Origin: CAZCBD01 sp964496755
GTDB lineage: Bacteria; Bacteroidota; Ignavibacteria; Ignavibacteriales; Melioribacteraceae
Reading direction: 5' to 3'
Assembly (NCBI GenBank): GCA_964496755.1
Contig: CAZCBD010000090.1
Location: 1-10,630, forward strand
Length of the DNA stretch: 10,630 bases
This document shows positions 1 through 7,308 of this stretch, piece by piece. Numbering within the stretch: position 1 is the first letter of the stretch; every line of letters begins with the position of its first letter. Made by a program: the position numbers and the translations under genes. The notes below the pieces were generated by a model. That model was not told the origin of the DNA. It worked only from the letters and a program-made list of their open reading frames with translations, and ran no database searches.

Positions 1-721
1 ATGATCCGTTTCTTTTTTTATTCGGACTGCTTACAATTCCACGCGATACCATTTTAAAACCCATTGGATAACCAACTACATAAACAAAACTACCCCAATC
101 TAATTCCTTGGCCGAGCCTGTGGGATAGTGAAAAACATCAAATTGATTTATAAATTTGTCTCCATAATGTCTTCCTAGTAAGGCCAAATCCTTTTTTGCG
201 TCAAGCGCAATTATATAAACTTCACCGTTACGAGGGAAATCGGGAATGTAATTTTTTTGTAAAATTTTTATTGAAAGATTTTCAATAAATTCAGTTACAT
301 AACCCCTTTTATCTTTATAATATGTAATTACGGTATCTTTAAATGCAACTACATGTGCGCAAGTCAACAAAGCAACAGAACCAATATGTTCCGAAATAAT
401 TGTTGCAGTGCCCGAGGTGGTTTCATTATATCCTCCCTCATCGGTTGCTTTATATTCCAAAGAGTTTTTTCGTAAATTATCTAACGTAACCTTTGCGTGT
501 CGCGGATAAAAATATGTTTTGTAATATGCAATACAGTTTAATCGTTTAGTTGTTTCTGTGATTTCTTTTAATTGTTCCGAAGAACTGTTGTACGGAAATG
601 CACTATCATATTTACCGTCTAGCAATGTGGGGTAAGCTATTTGGTAAATAGCCGATTTGCAGCTTAAAGTTAAAATAACAAGTGGAATTAATAAAATAAT
701 ATTTAGTTTGATTTTTCTCAT
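1..721 (-). CDS. Trypsin-like serine protease, probable lipoprotein (partial, C-terminus outside window)
   Basis: This gene reads leftward from an ATG at 721 and stays open for 240 codons to the window edge, so its C-terminus is missing. Residues 1-21 form a basic, hydrophobic signal ending in TLSC, a loose lipobox with Cys21, which suggests a lipid-anchored envelope protein. Residues 103-126 (SGTATIIS, then LLTCAHVV) match the glycine-rich strand and catalytic-histidine motif of chymotrypsin/DegP-fold proteases, with His123. KKDLALL places the catalytic Asp at 178. VVGYPMGFKMVSRGIVSS (215-232) matches the usual Gly-Tyr-Pro-x-Gly...GIVS stretch that precedes the active site. The nucleophilic serine (GxSGG) should lie just beyond the edge, so activity cannot be judged here. 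The start lies five bases after the cyclophilin stop, implying co-transcription. The family assignment is fairly firm; the substrate and any PDZ domain are unknown. Confidence 0.8.
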   Translation of the reverse strand, partial: MRKIKLNIILLIPLVILTLSCKSAIYQIAYPTLLDGKYDSAFPYNSSSEQLKEITETTKRLNCIAYYKTYFYPRHAKVTLDNLRKNSLEYKATDEGGYNETTSGTATIISEHIGSVALLTCAHVVAFKDTVITYYKDKRGYVTEFIENLSIKILQKNYIPDFPRNGEVYIIALDAKKDLALLGRHYGDKFINQFDVFHYPTGSAKELDWGSFVYVVGYPMGFKMVSRGIVSSPNKKRNGS

Positions 722-726
722 GAATA

Positions 727-1314
727 CTATTTTTGTTTAATTCGTTTAATGTTGAAAATTTTTATCATCGGATTCAGAAATTGTCCTTCGGCATAACTTT
801 GATGAATTTTTTGTACAATTTCAAATCCGGAAATTACTTTTCCGAAAGCAGCAAAACCTTGTCCGTCGGGATTTCTTTTTCCGCCGAAATCAAGTTCCGG
901 TTCATCTTTTAGGCAAATAAAAAAATCATCAGTTGCAGTTCCGGGTTTTGATCTTGCCATGGAAATTACGCCTTTCAAATGTTTAATTCCGGTTTCTTTT
1001 GTTGATTCGTGTTTAACAGGTGCAAAAATATTTTCATCTTTTAAAACACCACCTTGAATTACTTCAATTTTTATCAAATTGTTCGGTTGATTAAAATTAG
1101 TTACTGTTCTATAAAATTCGGAGTTTTTATAATATTCCGAATCAACATATTTTAAAAAGTTAGATGTAGTTTGTGGTGCTTTGTCCGAATATAATTCAAC
1201 TTTAATATTCCCAAGTTCCGTTTCAATTATAACCGTTTCGTTTTTATTTGTACATGAAACAGCCAAGAATAAAATAATAAATATTAATGTGTGTCGTATC
1301 ATATCATTTTGCAT
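727..1314 (-). CDS. Cyclophilin-type peptidyl-prolyl cis-trans isomerase, lipoprotein
   Basis: It is predicted to catalyse cis-trans isomerisation of Xaa-Pro bonds, assisting folding of exported proteins. The 195-residue protein begins with a hydrophobic signal ending in AVSC (Cys21), so it is probably a lipid-anchored periplasmic or outer-membrane protein. The cyclophilin domain starts at about residue 27: ETELGNIKVELYSDKAPQTT is the classic first strand and helix. FYRTV carries Arg69 (human CypA Arg55), VIQGG carries Gln87 (Gln63), DDFFIC is the FFI core (131-133) and FAAFGKV is the late strand. The CypA Trp121 position is not tryptophan and the loop between FFIC and FGKV is longer, so cyclosporin sensitivity is unlikely (inference). 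An in-frame ATG four codons downstream (1302) gives a shorter, more typical signal peptide and may be the true start. It is the first gene of a leftward pair with a trypsin-like protease. Confidence 0.9.
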   Translation of the reverse strand: MQNDMIRHTLIFIILFLAVSCTNKNETVIIETELGNIKVELYSDKAPQTTSNFLKYVDSEYYKNSEFYRTVTNFNQPNNLIKIEVIQGGVLKDENIFAPVKHESTKETGIKHLKGVISMARSKPGTATDDFFICLKDEPELDFGGKRNPDGQGFAAFGKVISGFEIVQKIHQSYAEGQFLNPMIKIFNIKRIKQK

Positions 1315-1351
1315 TTTTAGTAGAATAGTAATGATAGCTTATTAAAAAAAA

Positions 1352-1357
1352 ATTATA
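1352..1357 (-). promoter_or_regulatory. Possible -10 box for the leftward cyclophilin-protease unit
   Basis: Read on the minus strand, 1357-1352 is TATAAT, 38 bases upstream of the cyclophilin ATG. The hexamer 17 bases further upstream (TTTCCT) is a poor -35 and falls in the left arm of operator palindrome 1. If this promoter is real, the TetR-family repressor could also affect the divergent pair. AT-rich sequence produces such hexamers by chance, so this is weak. Confidence 0.25.
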
Positions 1358-1375
1358 ATTGCAAATATTTAAACA

Positions 1376-1403
1376 GGAAACTATTCTTGACAATATAGTT
1401 TCC
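1376..1403. promoter_or_regulatory. Operator palindrome 1, overlapping the -35 box
   Basis: A perfect inverted repeat has 9-bp arms: GGAAACTAT (1376-1384), ten bases, then ATAGTTTCC (1395-1403). The -35 hexamer TTGACA (1387-1392) lies entirely in its central spacer. An almost identical palindrome begins exactly 40 bp downstream. Position next to a divergently placed, self-cotranscribed TetR-family gene makes it the likely binding site of that protein. Binding here would block sigma-factor access to the -35 box. Confidence 0.8.
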
Positions 1404-1415
1404 GTTAATTATATT
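1387..1415 (+). promoter_or_regulatory. Sigma70-type promoter of the TetR-exporter operon
   Basis: TTGACA (1387-1392, perfect -35) is followed after exactly 17 bp by TATATT (1410-1415, one mismatch to TATAAT). The predicted transcription start is around 1422-1424, giving a leader of roughly 28 bases before the regulator ATG at 1451. It is flanked and overlapped by two operator palindromes, the layout of a repressible promoter. It resembles the general bacterial consensus more than the TTTG/TAnnTTTG pattern of Bacteroidia. Confidence 0.75.
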
Positions 1416-1443
1416 GGAAACTAAAATTATAAAATTAGTTTCC
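1416..1443. promoter_or_regulatory. Operator palindrome 2, covering the transcription start
   Basis: A perfect inverted repeat has 9-bp arms: GGAAACTAA (1416-1424), ten bases, then TTAGTTTCC (1435-1443). It begins on the base directly after the -10 box and covers the predicted transcription start. Arms, spacer length and orientation match palindrome 1, with the two centres 40 bp apart, about four helical turns. The inner arms of the two palindromes (1395-1403 and 1416-1424) also face each other across 12 bp, so binding to an everted pair is an alternative. Confidence 0.8.
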
Positions 1444-1450
1444 GAGTGAT

Positions 1451-2071
1451 ATGAATAACAAAGATGTTTTATTAGAGAGGATTTCTGCCCATGTGTTTTC
1501 AAGGGGTAATTTGAAATTTACAATGGATAAAATTGCTTCCGAATTAAAAATCAGCAAAAAAACAATCTATAAACACTTTCCAACAAAACATGATTTGCTT
1601 GACGCAATTATGTTTCCGCGAATTAATTTTATCAAAAATCAGATTGCCGAAATTATTAATAGCAATAAAAATTTTGTTGAGAAGTGTTACTTGATAAGCG
1701 AAGTATTAATTAATTCTTTGCAGTTTGCTGATAAACTTGTAAGTGAACTTGCAGCAATGGGTGATGAATGGTGGAATAAAATCGATAAAATACGAATGAG
1801 AATATTGAACAAAAATATTAAAATACTTTTAACTGAAGGTATAAAAGAGGGATATATAATTGATAGAGATGTTGTGATTTTATCAAAAATATACATATCT
1901 GCAATTACTTCCGTAATTAATCCCACATTTAGTAGCAAGGTTAAAACCTCTCCTGGTAAATTGATTGAAATTACATTGGAAGTTTTGTTTCAAGGATTGT
2001 TTACCGAAAAAGGTAGAAAGTACTTTAAAAAATTAAAGAAAGAAAAATTAAACAAAGGGAAAATAAAATGA
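1451..2071 (+). CDS. TetR/AcrR-family transcriptional repressor of the exporter operon
   Basis: This 206-residue protein is a normal length for the family. The N-terminal helix-turn-helix is clear: FTMDKIASELKISKKTIYKHF at about residues 23-43, followed by the usual PTKHDLLDAI. The first half, AELK-like helix then KKTIYKHF, is the DNA-recognition part. The rest (about 55-195) is helical and variable, as expected for a ligand-binding and dimerisation domain; the ligand cannot be read from it. The C-terminus is very lysine-rich. It is the first gene of the operon, and its stop overlaps the start of the adaptor gene by four bases (ATGA). Two palindromes over its promoter imply autoregulation. 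The arrangement parallels E. coli CecR (YbiH) upstream of ybhGFSR. Family and target are well supported; the inducer is unknown. Confidence 0.92.
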   Translation: MNNKDVLLERISAHVFSRGNLKFTMDKIASELKISKKTIYKHFPTKHDLLDAIMFPRINFIKNQIAEIINSNKNFVEKCYLISEVLINSLQFADKLVSELAAMGDEWWNKIDKIRMRILNKNIKILLTEGIKEGYIIDRDVVILSKIYISAITSVINPTFSSKVKTSPGKLIEITLEVLFQGLFTEKGRKYFKKLKKEKLNKGKIK

Positions 2072-3036
2072 AGTATCTAATAATATTGTTTTTAATTGCG
2101 CTAGTAAGTTGTTCTGATGATAACTTCAATGGCACAATAGAAGAAACCGGTAATATTGAAGCGAAAGAAGTTGTGTTAAGTTCTAAGTTTGCCGGAGAAA
2201 TTATAAAAAAGAATTTTGAAGAAGGCGATTTAATTACTAAAGGTGATACTATTCTGATTTTAGATAGCGAGGCCCTACAAATTAAAATGCGACAAGCTGA
2301 TGCAGCAATTTTAATGGCTACTGCAAAACTAAACTTACTTATTGAAGGTGCGCGCAAAGAGGATTTGGTATCTGCCGAAGAAAATGTTAATAAAGCTAAT
2401 GCGGAATTTGTAAATGCCCAAAAAGATAAAAACAGATTCAAAGAATTGTTAAAAGAAAATGCAATTACGCAAAAACAATTTGATGATATCCAAAAAAGAT
2501 TCCAATTTGCCGAAGCTAATTTAAAATCCGCCAAAGCACAACTAAAAAAAATAAAATCAATAGCCAGAGAACAAGAAATTCAACTTGCAAAGGCAGCGCT
2601 TGAAAATGCAAAAGCCAATAAAGATTTATTATTAAAAAATATATCGGATACATACATTATTGCTCCTTTGTCAGGCAGAATTTCAAAAATGTATTTTGAA
2701 ACGGGAGAATTTGCGGGATTGTTTTCAAATCTTCTAAAAATTATAAATATCAGAAAAGTTGATGTAAACGTTTATGTGTCGGAAAAAGAAATTGGAAAAG
2801 TGAAAATCGGTCGGGTTGCCGAAGTGAGTGTGGATTCTTTTCCGAATAAAGTTTACAAAGGAAAGGTAACTTATATTTCACCCGAAGCAGAATTTACACC
2901 CAAAAATATTCAAACTAAAGATGAAAGAACCAAATTGGTCTTTAAAGTAAAAATCGAAATACCAAATTTAAATGAAGAATTAAAACCTGGCATTCCGGCC
3001 GATGTTAAAATTTTGGTGAATGAAAAAAATGATTGA
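2068..3036 (+). CDS. HlyD-family periplasmic adaptor (membrane fusion) lipoprotein, YbhG-like
   Basis: It is predicted to bridge the inner-membrane ABC exporter and the TolC-type channel. The 322-residue protein has a short signal ending in the canonical lipobox LVSC, so Cys15 is probably lipidated and anchors it in the inner membrane. Residues 24-66 form the first barrel/lipoyl half (GNIEAKEVVLSSKFAGEI, then GDTILILDSEAL). Residues about 70-190 are an Ala/Lys/Glu-rich coiled-coil hairpin including EGARKEDL, a pattern typical of YbhG-like adaptors, and KENAITQKQFDD at the turn. IIAPLSGRIS (197-206) starts the second lipoyl half. The end carries a beta-barrel (VNVYVSEKEIGKV) and KPGIPADVKI. 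GGGA at 2057-2060 (AAAGGGA) is a likely ribosome binding site seven bases before the ATG. Lipid anchoring differs from many HlyD proteins, which use a transmembrane helix. It overlaps the next gene by eight bases. Confidence 0.92.
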   Translation: MKYLIILFLIALVSCSDDNFNGTIEETGNIEAKEVVLSSKFAGEIIKKNFEEGDLITKGDTILILDSEALQIKMRQADAAILMATAKLNLLIEGARKEDLVSAEENVNKANAEFVNAQKDKNRFKELLKENAITQKQFDDIQKRFQFAEANLKSAKAQLKKIKSIAREQEIQLAKAALENAKANKDLLLKNISDTYIIAPLSGRISKMYFETGEFAGLFSNLLKIINIRKVDVNVYVSEKEIGKVKIGRVAEVSVDSFPNKVYKGKVTYISPEAEFTPKNIQTKDERTKLVFKVKIEIPNLNEELKPGIPADVKILVNEKND

Positions 3037-3952
3037 AATAAAAAATTTATATAAATCCTTTGGCGAAGTTGAAGCCTTAAAATATGTTTCATTGAATATT
3101 AAATCCGGCGAAATGTTTGGAATAGTTGGTCCCGATGGAGCGGGAAAAACAACATTAATAAAATCATTGTGCGGATTAATTGATTTCAACGTTGGAAAAA
3201 TTACCGTTGGTAATTTGCAAATGCCAAAACAGAAGAAAAATATTCAAAATAAAATAGGCTATCTTTCACAACAATTCAGCTTGTATGGCGATTTATCTAT
3301 TGATGAGAACATCAGGTTTTTTGCTGAGATTCATGATTTCAAAAAATACAGAAAACGCCGAGACAAACTACTGAAAATGACACGTTTAATTAAATTTAGA
3401 AGCAGATTGGCTGAAAAACTATCCGGCGGAATGAAGCAAAAATTAGCATTGGCTTGTGCTCTTATTCACGAACCCGAAATATTGATTTTAGATGAACCTA
3501 CCACGGGCGTTGATCCGGTTTCAAGAAGAGATTTCTGGAAAATCTTATTTGAATTATTGAAGGACGGATTGACAGTAATTATGACTACTCCGTATTTAGA
3601 CGAGGCTGAAAGATGTTCCAGAATTGCTTTAATGCATCAAGGTAAATTCATTGATATTGATACTCCTCAAAATATAAAAGCCAAAACCAACAAAATTGTA
3701 ATTGAAATTATTCCGGATAAAATTGATAATGCTTTTTTATTTCTAAAAAACAAATATAAAAGTAATGTTCAGATTTTTGGTGATAGAATAAATATTATTG
3801 CAGATGATTATCAAGCGGAATCGGGACGAATAATAAACACCTTAAGGGAAGAAAATATCAAGGTAATGAATATCAGAGAAACTTCGCTATCGCTGGAAAA
3901 TGTTTTTATCCATTTAATAACATCGAAAAAAAATAATGGGAAACAAAAATGA
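3029..3952 (+). CDS. ABC transporter ATPase 1 (YbhF N-terminal-half-like; switch histidine replaced by proline)
   Basis: This is an ATP-binding subunit of the exporter, with 307 residues from the chosen ATG. An ATG nine bases earlier (3020) is possible, but GGTGA at 3015-3019 sits nine bases before 3029 and MIEIKNLYKSF is a typical N-terminus. Motifs: Walker A GPDGAGKTT (34-42, Asp where Asn is usual), Q-loop Gln81, canonical signature LSGG (131-134), Walker B ILILDEP with catalytic Glu156, D-loop GVD. The switch motif reads TTPYLDEAE: Pro188 replaces the expected histidine, through codon CCG at 3590-3592. This makes its own ATP site probably inefficient, while it donates a good signature to the partner. 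About 80 C-terminal residues ending in SLENVFIHLI form the extension common to ABC-2 type ATPases. It overlaps the adaptor gene by eight bases and the channel gene by four. Confidence 0.93.
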   Translation: MIEIKNLYKSFGEVEALKYVSLNIKSGEMFGIVGPDGAGKTTLIKSLCGLIDFNVGKITVGNLQMPKQKKNIQNKIGYLSQQFSLYGDLSIDENIRFFAEIHDFKKYRKRRDKLLKMTRLIKFRSRLAEKLSGGMKQKLALACALIHEPEILILDEPTTGVDPVSRRDFWKILFELLKDGLTVIMTTPYLDEAERCSRIALMHQGKFIDIDTPQNIKAKTNKIVIEIIPDKIDNAFLFLKNKYKSNVQIFGDRINIIADDYQAESGRIINTLREENIKVMNIRETSLSLENVFIHLITSKKNNGKQK

Positions 3953-5259
3953 AAAAATTAGCATTTATACTTTCACTATTACTGATTGGAACTTTTGCAC
4001 AAGGAAATAGATTAACGTTGGATGAGTGTTTATATATTGGATTAAAAAACAACCATTTGCTAAAAATAAAACAAATTAAAGTATTGGAAAGCAAAGCAAA
4101 ATTTAACAATACAAAAAGTTTACTTTTTCCGAAAATAGATTTTAATGCTAATTATGCAAGATTAAGCTCTGTTGATCCTTTTAAAATAAAAATTCCTATT
4201 TCACCAACGCCGATACAAGTTCAGGAATCTTTTAATAATAGTTATAAATTTTCCTTGAATTTGTTTCAGCCGATATTTACAGGCTTCAAATTGGTATCAT
4301 TAGTGAATTTATCGGAAATCGAAAATAGTATTAGCATAATTGAAAACGAAATCGAAGCAAACAAACAATCTCTTTTAATTATCGAATCCTTTATTAATCT
4401 GGAAAAAATTCTGAATCTTGAAAAAACATTATCCGAGAGAATAAAAGCTTTTGAAAATCATGTTAAAAATACCGAAGCATTTTTAAAAACCGGGTTGGTT
4501 ACAGAAAATGATTTATTGAAAATAAAAATCAAACTTAATGAATTGAGAATAAAAAAAATCGAAGTTAGTAATAATTTAAAATTGATGAAAAGTAAATTAA
4601 ATAAATCTTTAGGTCAGAATATTCAAACTCAAATTAATATTTCTCCCGTAAATATTAGAATACAAAATATCGAGAACTATTCAACTTTGGAAAATGAATT
4701 GGAAAATCGATTGGAATTAAAGAGTGCAGATCAAAAAATTGAAATGGCAAAAGAATTAAAAAAAATAGCACAATCGGAATATTATCCTTCAATTTATGCT
4801 TTCGGCGAATATGAATACAGTAACCCGAATCAACGAATATTACCGTTGGAGACAAAGTTTAATGATACTTGGAGTGTCGGTTTAACACTTAAATGGAATC
4901 TTTTTAATTGGGGAGGAACAAAATCAAAGTCGGAAGAAGCTGAATACAAAACAGATGCAGCCAAGGAATTTAAAAAATATCTTAAGAAAAACCTTTCATT
5001 AGAATTATATAAAAACTATCTGAATCTGAAGATTGAAATTGAGAAATTAGAATTAACCCAAAAACAAAAAGAAGAAGTAGCTGAAAATTTAAGAATAATA
5101 AGAAATAAGTATATAAACCAACTTACAACATCCGCAGAATTAATCGATGCGGAAACAGATTACTTTAATGCCGAAATAAATTTTCGCAATTCAAAATTAA
5201 ATTATTTTCTCGCGAAAAAGAGATTGGATAAAAGTGTTGGAAGGAAATTATATAAATGA
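3949..5259 (+). CDS. TolC-family outer-membrane efflux channel
   Basis: It is predicted to trimerise into an outer-membrane channel with a long periplasmic helical tunnel, receiving substrate from the adaptor. The 436 residues are normal for the family. Residues 1-18 are a signal peptide (basic start, hydrophobic core, cleavage near FAQG). The mature protein begins with LTLDECLYIGLKNNHLL, the typical first helix of outer-membrane efflux proteins. Two repeated halves can be seen, at about 20-215 and 225-430. Each has long Lys/Glu/Leu-rich helices and a beta-strand region: LFPKIDFNANYARL and FSLNLFQPIFTGFKL in the first, YYPSIYAFGEYEYSNP and WSVGLTLKWNLFNWGGTKS in the second. GGGA at 3938-3941 is a plausible ribosome binding site. 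It lies between the two ATPase genes and overlaps each by four bases (ATGA), an odd position for a channel gene. Confidence 0.93.
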   Translation: MKKLAFILSLLLIGTFAQGNRLTLDECLYIGLKNNHLLKIKQIKVLESKAKFNNTKSLLFPKIDFNANYARLSSVDPFKIKIPISPTPIQVQESFNNSYKFSLNLFQPIFTGFKLVSLVNLSEIENSISIIENEIEANKQSLLIIESFINLEKILNLEKTLSERIKAFENHVKNTEAFLKTGLVTENDLLKIKIKLNELRIKKIEVSNNLKLMKSKLNKSLGQNIQTQINISPVNIRIQNIENYSTLENELENRLELKSADQKIEMAKELKKIAQSEYYPSIYAFGEYEYSNPNQRILPLETKFNDTWSVGLTLKWNLFNWGGTKSKSEEAEYKTDAAKEFKKYLKKNLSLELYKNYLNLKIEIEKLELTQKQKEEVAENLRIIRNKYINQLTTSAELIDAETDYFNAEINFRNSKLNYFLAKKRLDKSVGRKLYK

Positions 5260-6185
5260 ATTCAATAGAAGTAAGAAATCTAACAAAAAAATTCGGCAAT
5301 TTTATTTCCGTTAATAATATTTCATTTAATGTTAGAAAAGGTGAAATATTTGGTTTTCTTGGATCGAACGGTGCGGGAAAATCTACTACAATTAGAATGT
5401 TATGCGGAATAATTGATCCTACAGAAGGTGATGCGTTAGTAGCCGGATATTCAATCAAAAGGGAACCGGAATTAGTTAAAAAAAATATTGGATACATGTC
5501 ACAAAAATTTTCCCTTTATGATGATTTAAGCGTAATTGAAAATATCGAGTTTTTTGGAGGCGTTTACGGATTAGAAGGAAAAGAATTAGAGAAAAAAAAG
5601 CAATGGGTGCTTGAAATTTCTAACATGAAAGGTCTGGAAAAAAGTTTAACAGGTTCCCTGCCGGGTGGTATTAAACAAAGATTGGCTCTTGGTACGGCTG
5701 TAATTCACAAACCGGAAATTGTTTTTTTAGATGAACCCACCAGTGGTGTTGATCCTATTGAACGCCGGAATTTTTGGGAACAAATTAATTTTCTTGCAAG
5801 TGAAGGTGTAACAATTTTTGTTACAACGCATTATTTGGAAGAGGCTGAATTTTGTAACAATATAATTTTAATAGATGCCGGCAAATTAATTGCCGAAGGA
5901 AATTCGGGAAAGTTAAAATCAGAATACTTAAAGCATTCGATTTTTGAAATTGAAAGTAAAGATTCTATTGCTGCTATGACCAAACTGGAAAATGAAGATT
6001 TTGTAATCGAAACCTCGATTTTCGGAAATAATATTCACCTTAGCGTTGATGAAAAAAACATAAGTATTGATGGTTTAAAAAATTATTTTAAGCTAAATAA
6101 TTTTAATATCAAAAGAATTAATAAAATCGTTCCGACCTTGGAAGATGTTTTTATTCATTTATTGGAAAACAAAAAAAATGATTAA
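5256..6185 (+). CDS. ABC transporter ATPase 2 (YbhF C-terminal-half-like; non-canonical LPGG signature)
   Basis: This is the second ATP-binding subunit of the same exporter, 309 residues. Motifs: Walker A GSNGAGKST (36-44), Q-loop Gln83, signature SLPGG (134-138, proline where LSGG is usual; codon CCG at 5661-5663), Walker B IVFLDEP with catalytic Glu160, and a normal switch His192 in TTHYLEEAE. The defects are therefore the reverse of those in ATPase 1, so the pair probably forms a heterodimer with one canonical site (this protein's Walker motifs and histidine plus the LSGG of ATPase 1) and one degenerate site. The C-terminal extension ends PTLEDVFIHLL, matching the other ATPase. AAGGAAA (5241-5247) is a good ribosome binding site. 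In E. coli YbhF the two ATPase halves are one polypeptide; here they are separate and split by the channel gene. Confidence 0.93.
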   Translation: MNSIEVRNLTKKFGNFISVNNISFNVRKGEIFGFLGSNGAGKSTTIRMLCGIIDPTEGDALVAGYSIKREPELVKKNIGYMSQKFSLYDDLSVIENIEFFGGVYGLEGKELEKKKQWVLEISNMKGLEKSLTGSLPGGIKQRLALGTAVIHKPEIVFLDEPTSGVDPIERRNFWEQINFLASEGVTIFVTTHYLEEAEFCNNIILIDAGKLIAEGNSGKLKSEYLKHSIFEIESKDSIAAMTKLENEDFVIETSIFGNNIHLSVDEKNISIDGLKNYFKLNNFNIKRINKIVPTLEDVFIHLLENKKND

Positions 6186-7308
6186 CCATATTTTAGTAAT
6201 TGCTCGAAAAGAAATATTTCAATTAATACGTGATAAAAGAATGCTCTTTGTTTTGTTCTTTTTTCCTGTTTTTTTGTTAATGGTTTTTGGCTATGCAATA
6301 AATTTTGATGTAGATAATATCACTCTATCGGTTTACGATCAGGATAAATCGGAACTTAGTAAAGATTTAATTTCCGCTTTAACAAGTTCAAATTATTTTA
6401 AAATTGTTGAAGTAATTAATGATGATAATCAAATTAAAGAACTTTTAGATAATCAAGTAACTCAAGCGGTAATTGTGATTCCAAAAAATTTTGAGGCTAA
6501 TGCTTATTCGAATTTGGAATCGGCAAATATTCAAATGCTTGTTGATGGTGTTAATGGAAATACCGCTTTAATTATAATGAAATATTTTGAAGCTGCAACT
6601 CAGAAATTCAATTTCAACTTTCAAAAAAATCTTTTAAATAAATACGGAAAAAAAATATTTCTTCCTGTTGATATGAAACCGATATTTTGGTTTAACCCTG
6701 ATTTAAAAACTACAAAGTTTTTGTTGCCGGGTTTAATATCGATGATTTTAATAATAACTACCGTTATCAGCATGTCCTTGTCCATAGTTCGCGAAAAAGA
6801 AAAAGGAACCATTGAGCAATTAAATGTTTCGAAAATTTCTACAATTGAATTACTAATAGGCAAGTCAATACCCTATGCAATTATATCCATTATTGATGCG
6901 GTTTTTATTTTAGCTGCGGGATTTATATTGTTTGGGGTAGCGATAGAGGGTAGTATGATTTTATTATCATTTTCAACGCTGATTTATATTATTGCTTCGC
7001 TTAGTTTAGGAATTTTAATTTCCGTAATTGCGGATTCGCAGCAGGTTGCATTTACAATTTCCACTTTTGCTACAATGCTTCCGGCTACAATTTTATCCGG
7101 CTTTATTTTTCCAATTGAAAGTATGCCAACGCTTGTTCAAATTATTACCAACATAACCCCGGCAAAGTTTTTTAATGTTGTTTTAAGAGATATAATTCTA
7201 AAAGGTGTTGGCATAACATATTTTTGGGATCAGCTTTTATATCTTTGCATTTTTGCTTTCATATTTTTAGCACTTGCAACAAAAATTAGAAATAAAAGGG
7301 TGGTTTAA
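6178..7308 (+). CDS. ABC-2 type exporter permease 1 (YbhS/YbhR-like)
   Basis: This is an inner-membrane subunit forming half of the translocation path, 376 residues. The start at 6178 overlaps the ATPase 2 stop by eight bases (ATGATTAA) and gives the standard N-terminus MINHILVIARKE; an upstream in-frame ATG at 6145 would add 11 atypical residues within the ATPase gene. Topology: TM1 at about 22-42, a large extracytoplasmic domain at 43-178 (including VSVYDQDKS-like strand and AVIVIPKNFE), then five helices near 181-203, 228-255, 258-285, 287-312 and 350-368. WFNPDLKTTKFLLPG (171-185) and IVREKEKGTIEQL (203-215) are hallmark stretches; the latter is the cytoplasmic coupling region after TM2. 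It pairs with the following homologous permease. The substrate cannot be inferred. Confidence 0.92.
   Translation: MINHILVIARKEIFQLIRDKRMLFVLFFFPVFLLMVFGYAINFDVDNITLSVYDQDKSELSKDLISALTSSNYFKIVEVINDDNQIKELLDNQVTQAVIVIPKNFEANAYSNLESANIQMLVDGVNGNTALIIMKYFEAATQKFNFNFQKNLLNKYGKKIFLPVDMKPIFWFNPDLKTTKFLLPGLISMILIITTVISMSLSIVREKEKGTIEQLNVSKISTIELLIGKSIPYAIISIIDAVFILAAGFILFGVAIEGSMILLSFSTLIYIIASLSLGILISVIADSQQVAFTISTFATMLPATILSGFIFPIESMPTLVQIITNITPAKFFNVVLRDIILKGVGITYFWDQLLYLCIFAFIFLALATKIRNKRVV

Noticed and set aside
2025..2534. Long minus-strand open frame opposite the regulator-adaptor junction
   Set aside because: It is antisense to two well-supported genes, its product has no recognisable family, and its Ser/Phe/Leu-rich composition is typical of the reverse complement of Lys/Glu-rich coding DNA. 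Other minus-strand frames under the operon were rejected for the same reason.
6145..6177. Upstream ATG extending permease 1 by 11 residues
   Set aside because: The added residues are encoded inside the ATPase 2 coding sequence and do not fit the family N-terminus; the ATG at 6178 gives the expected start.
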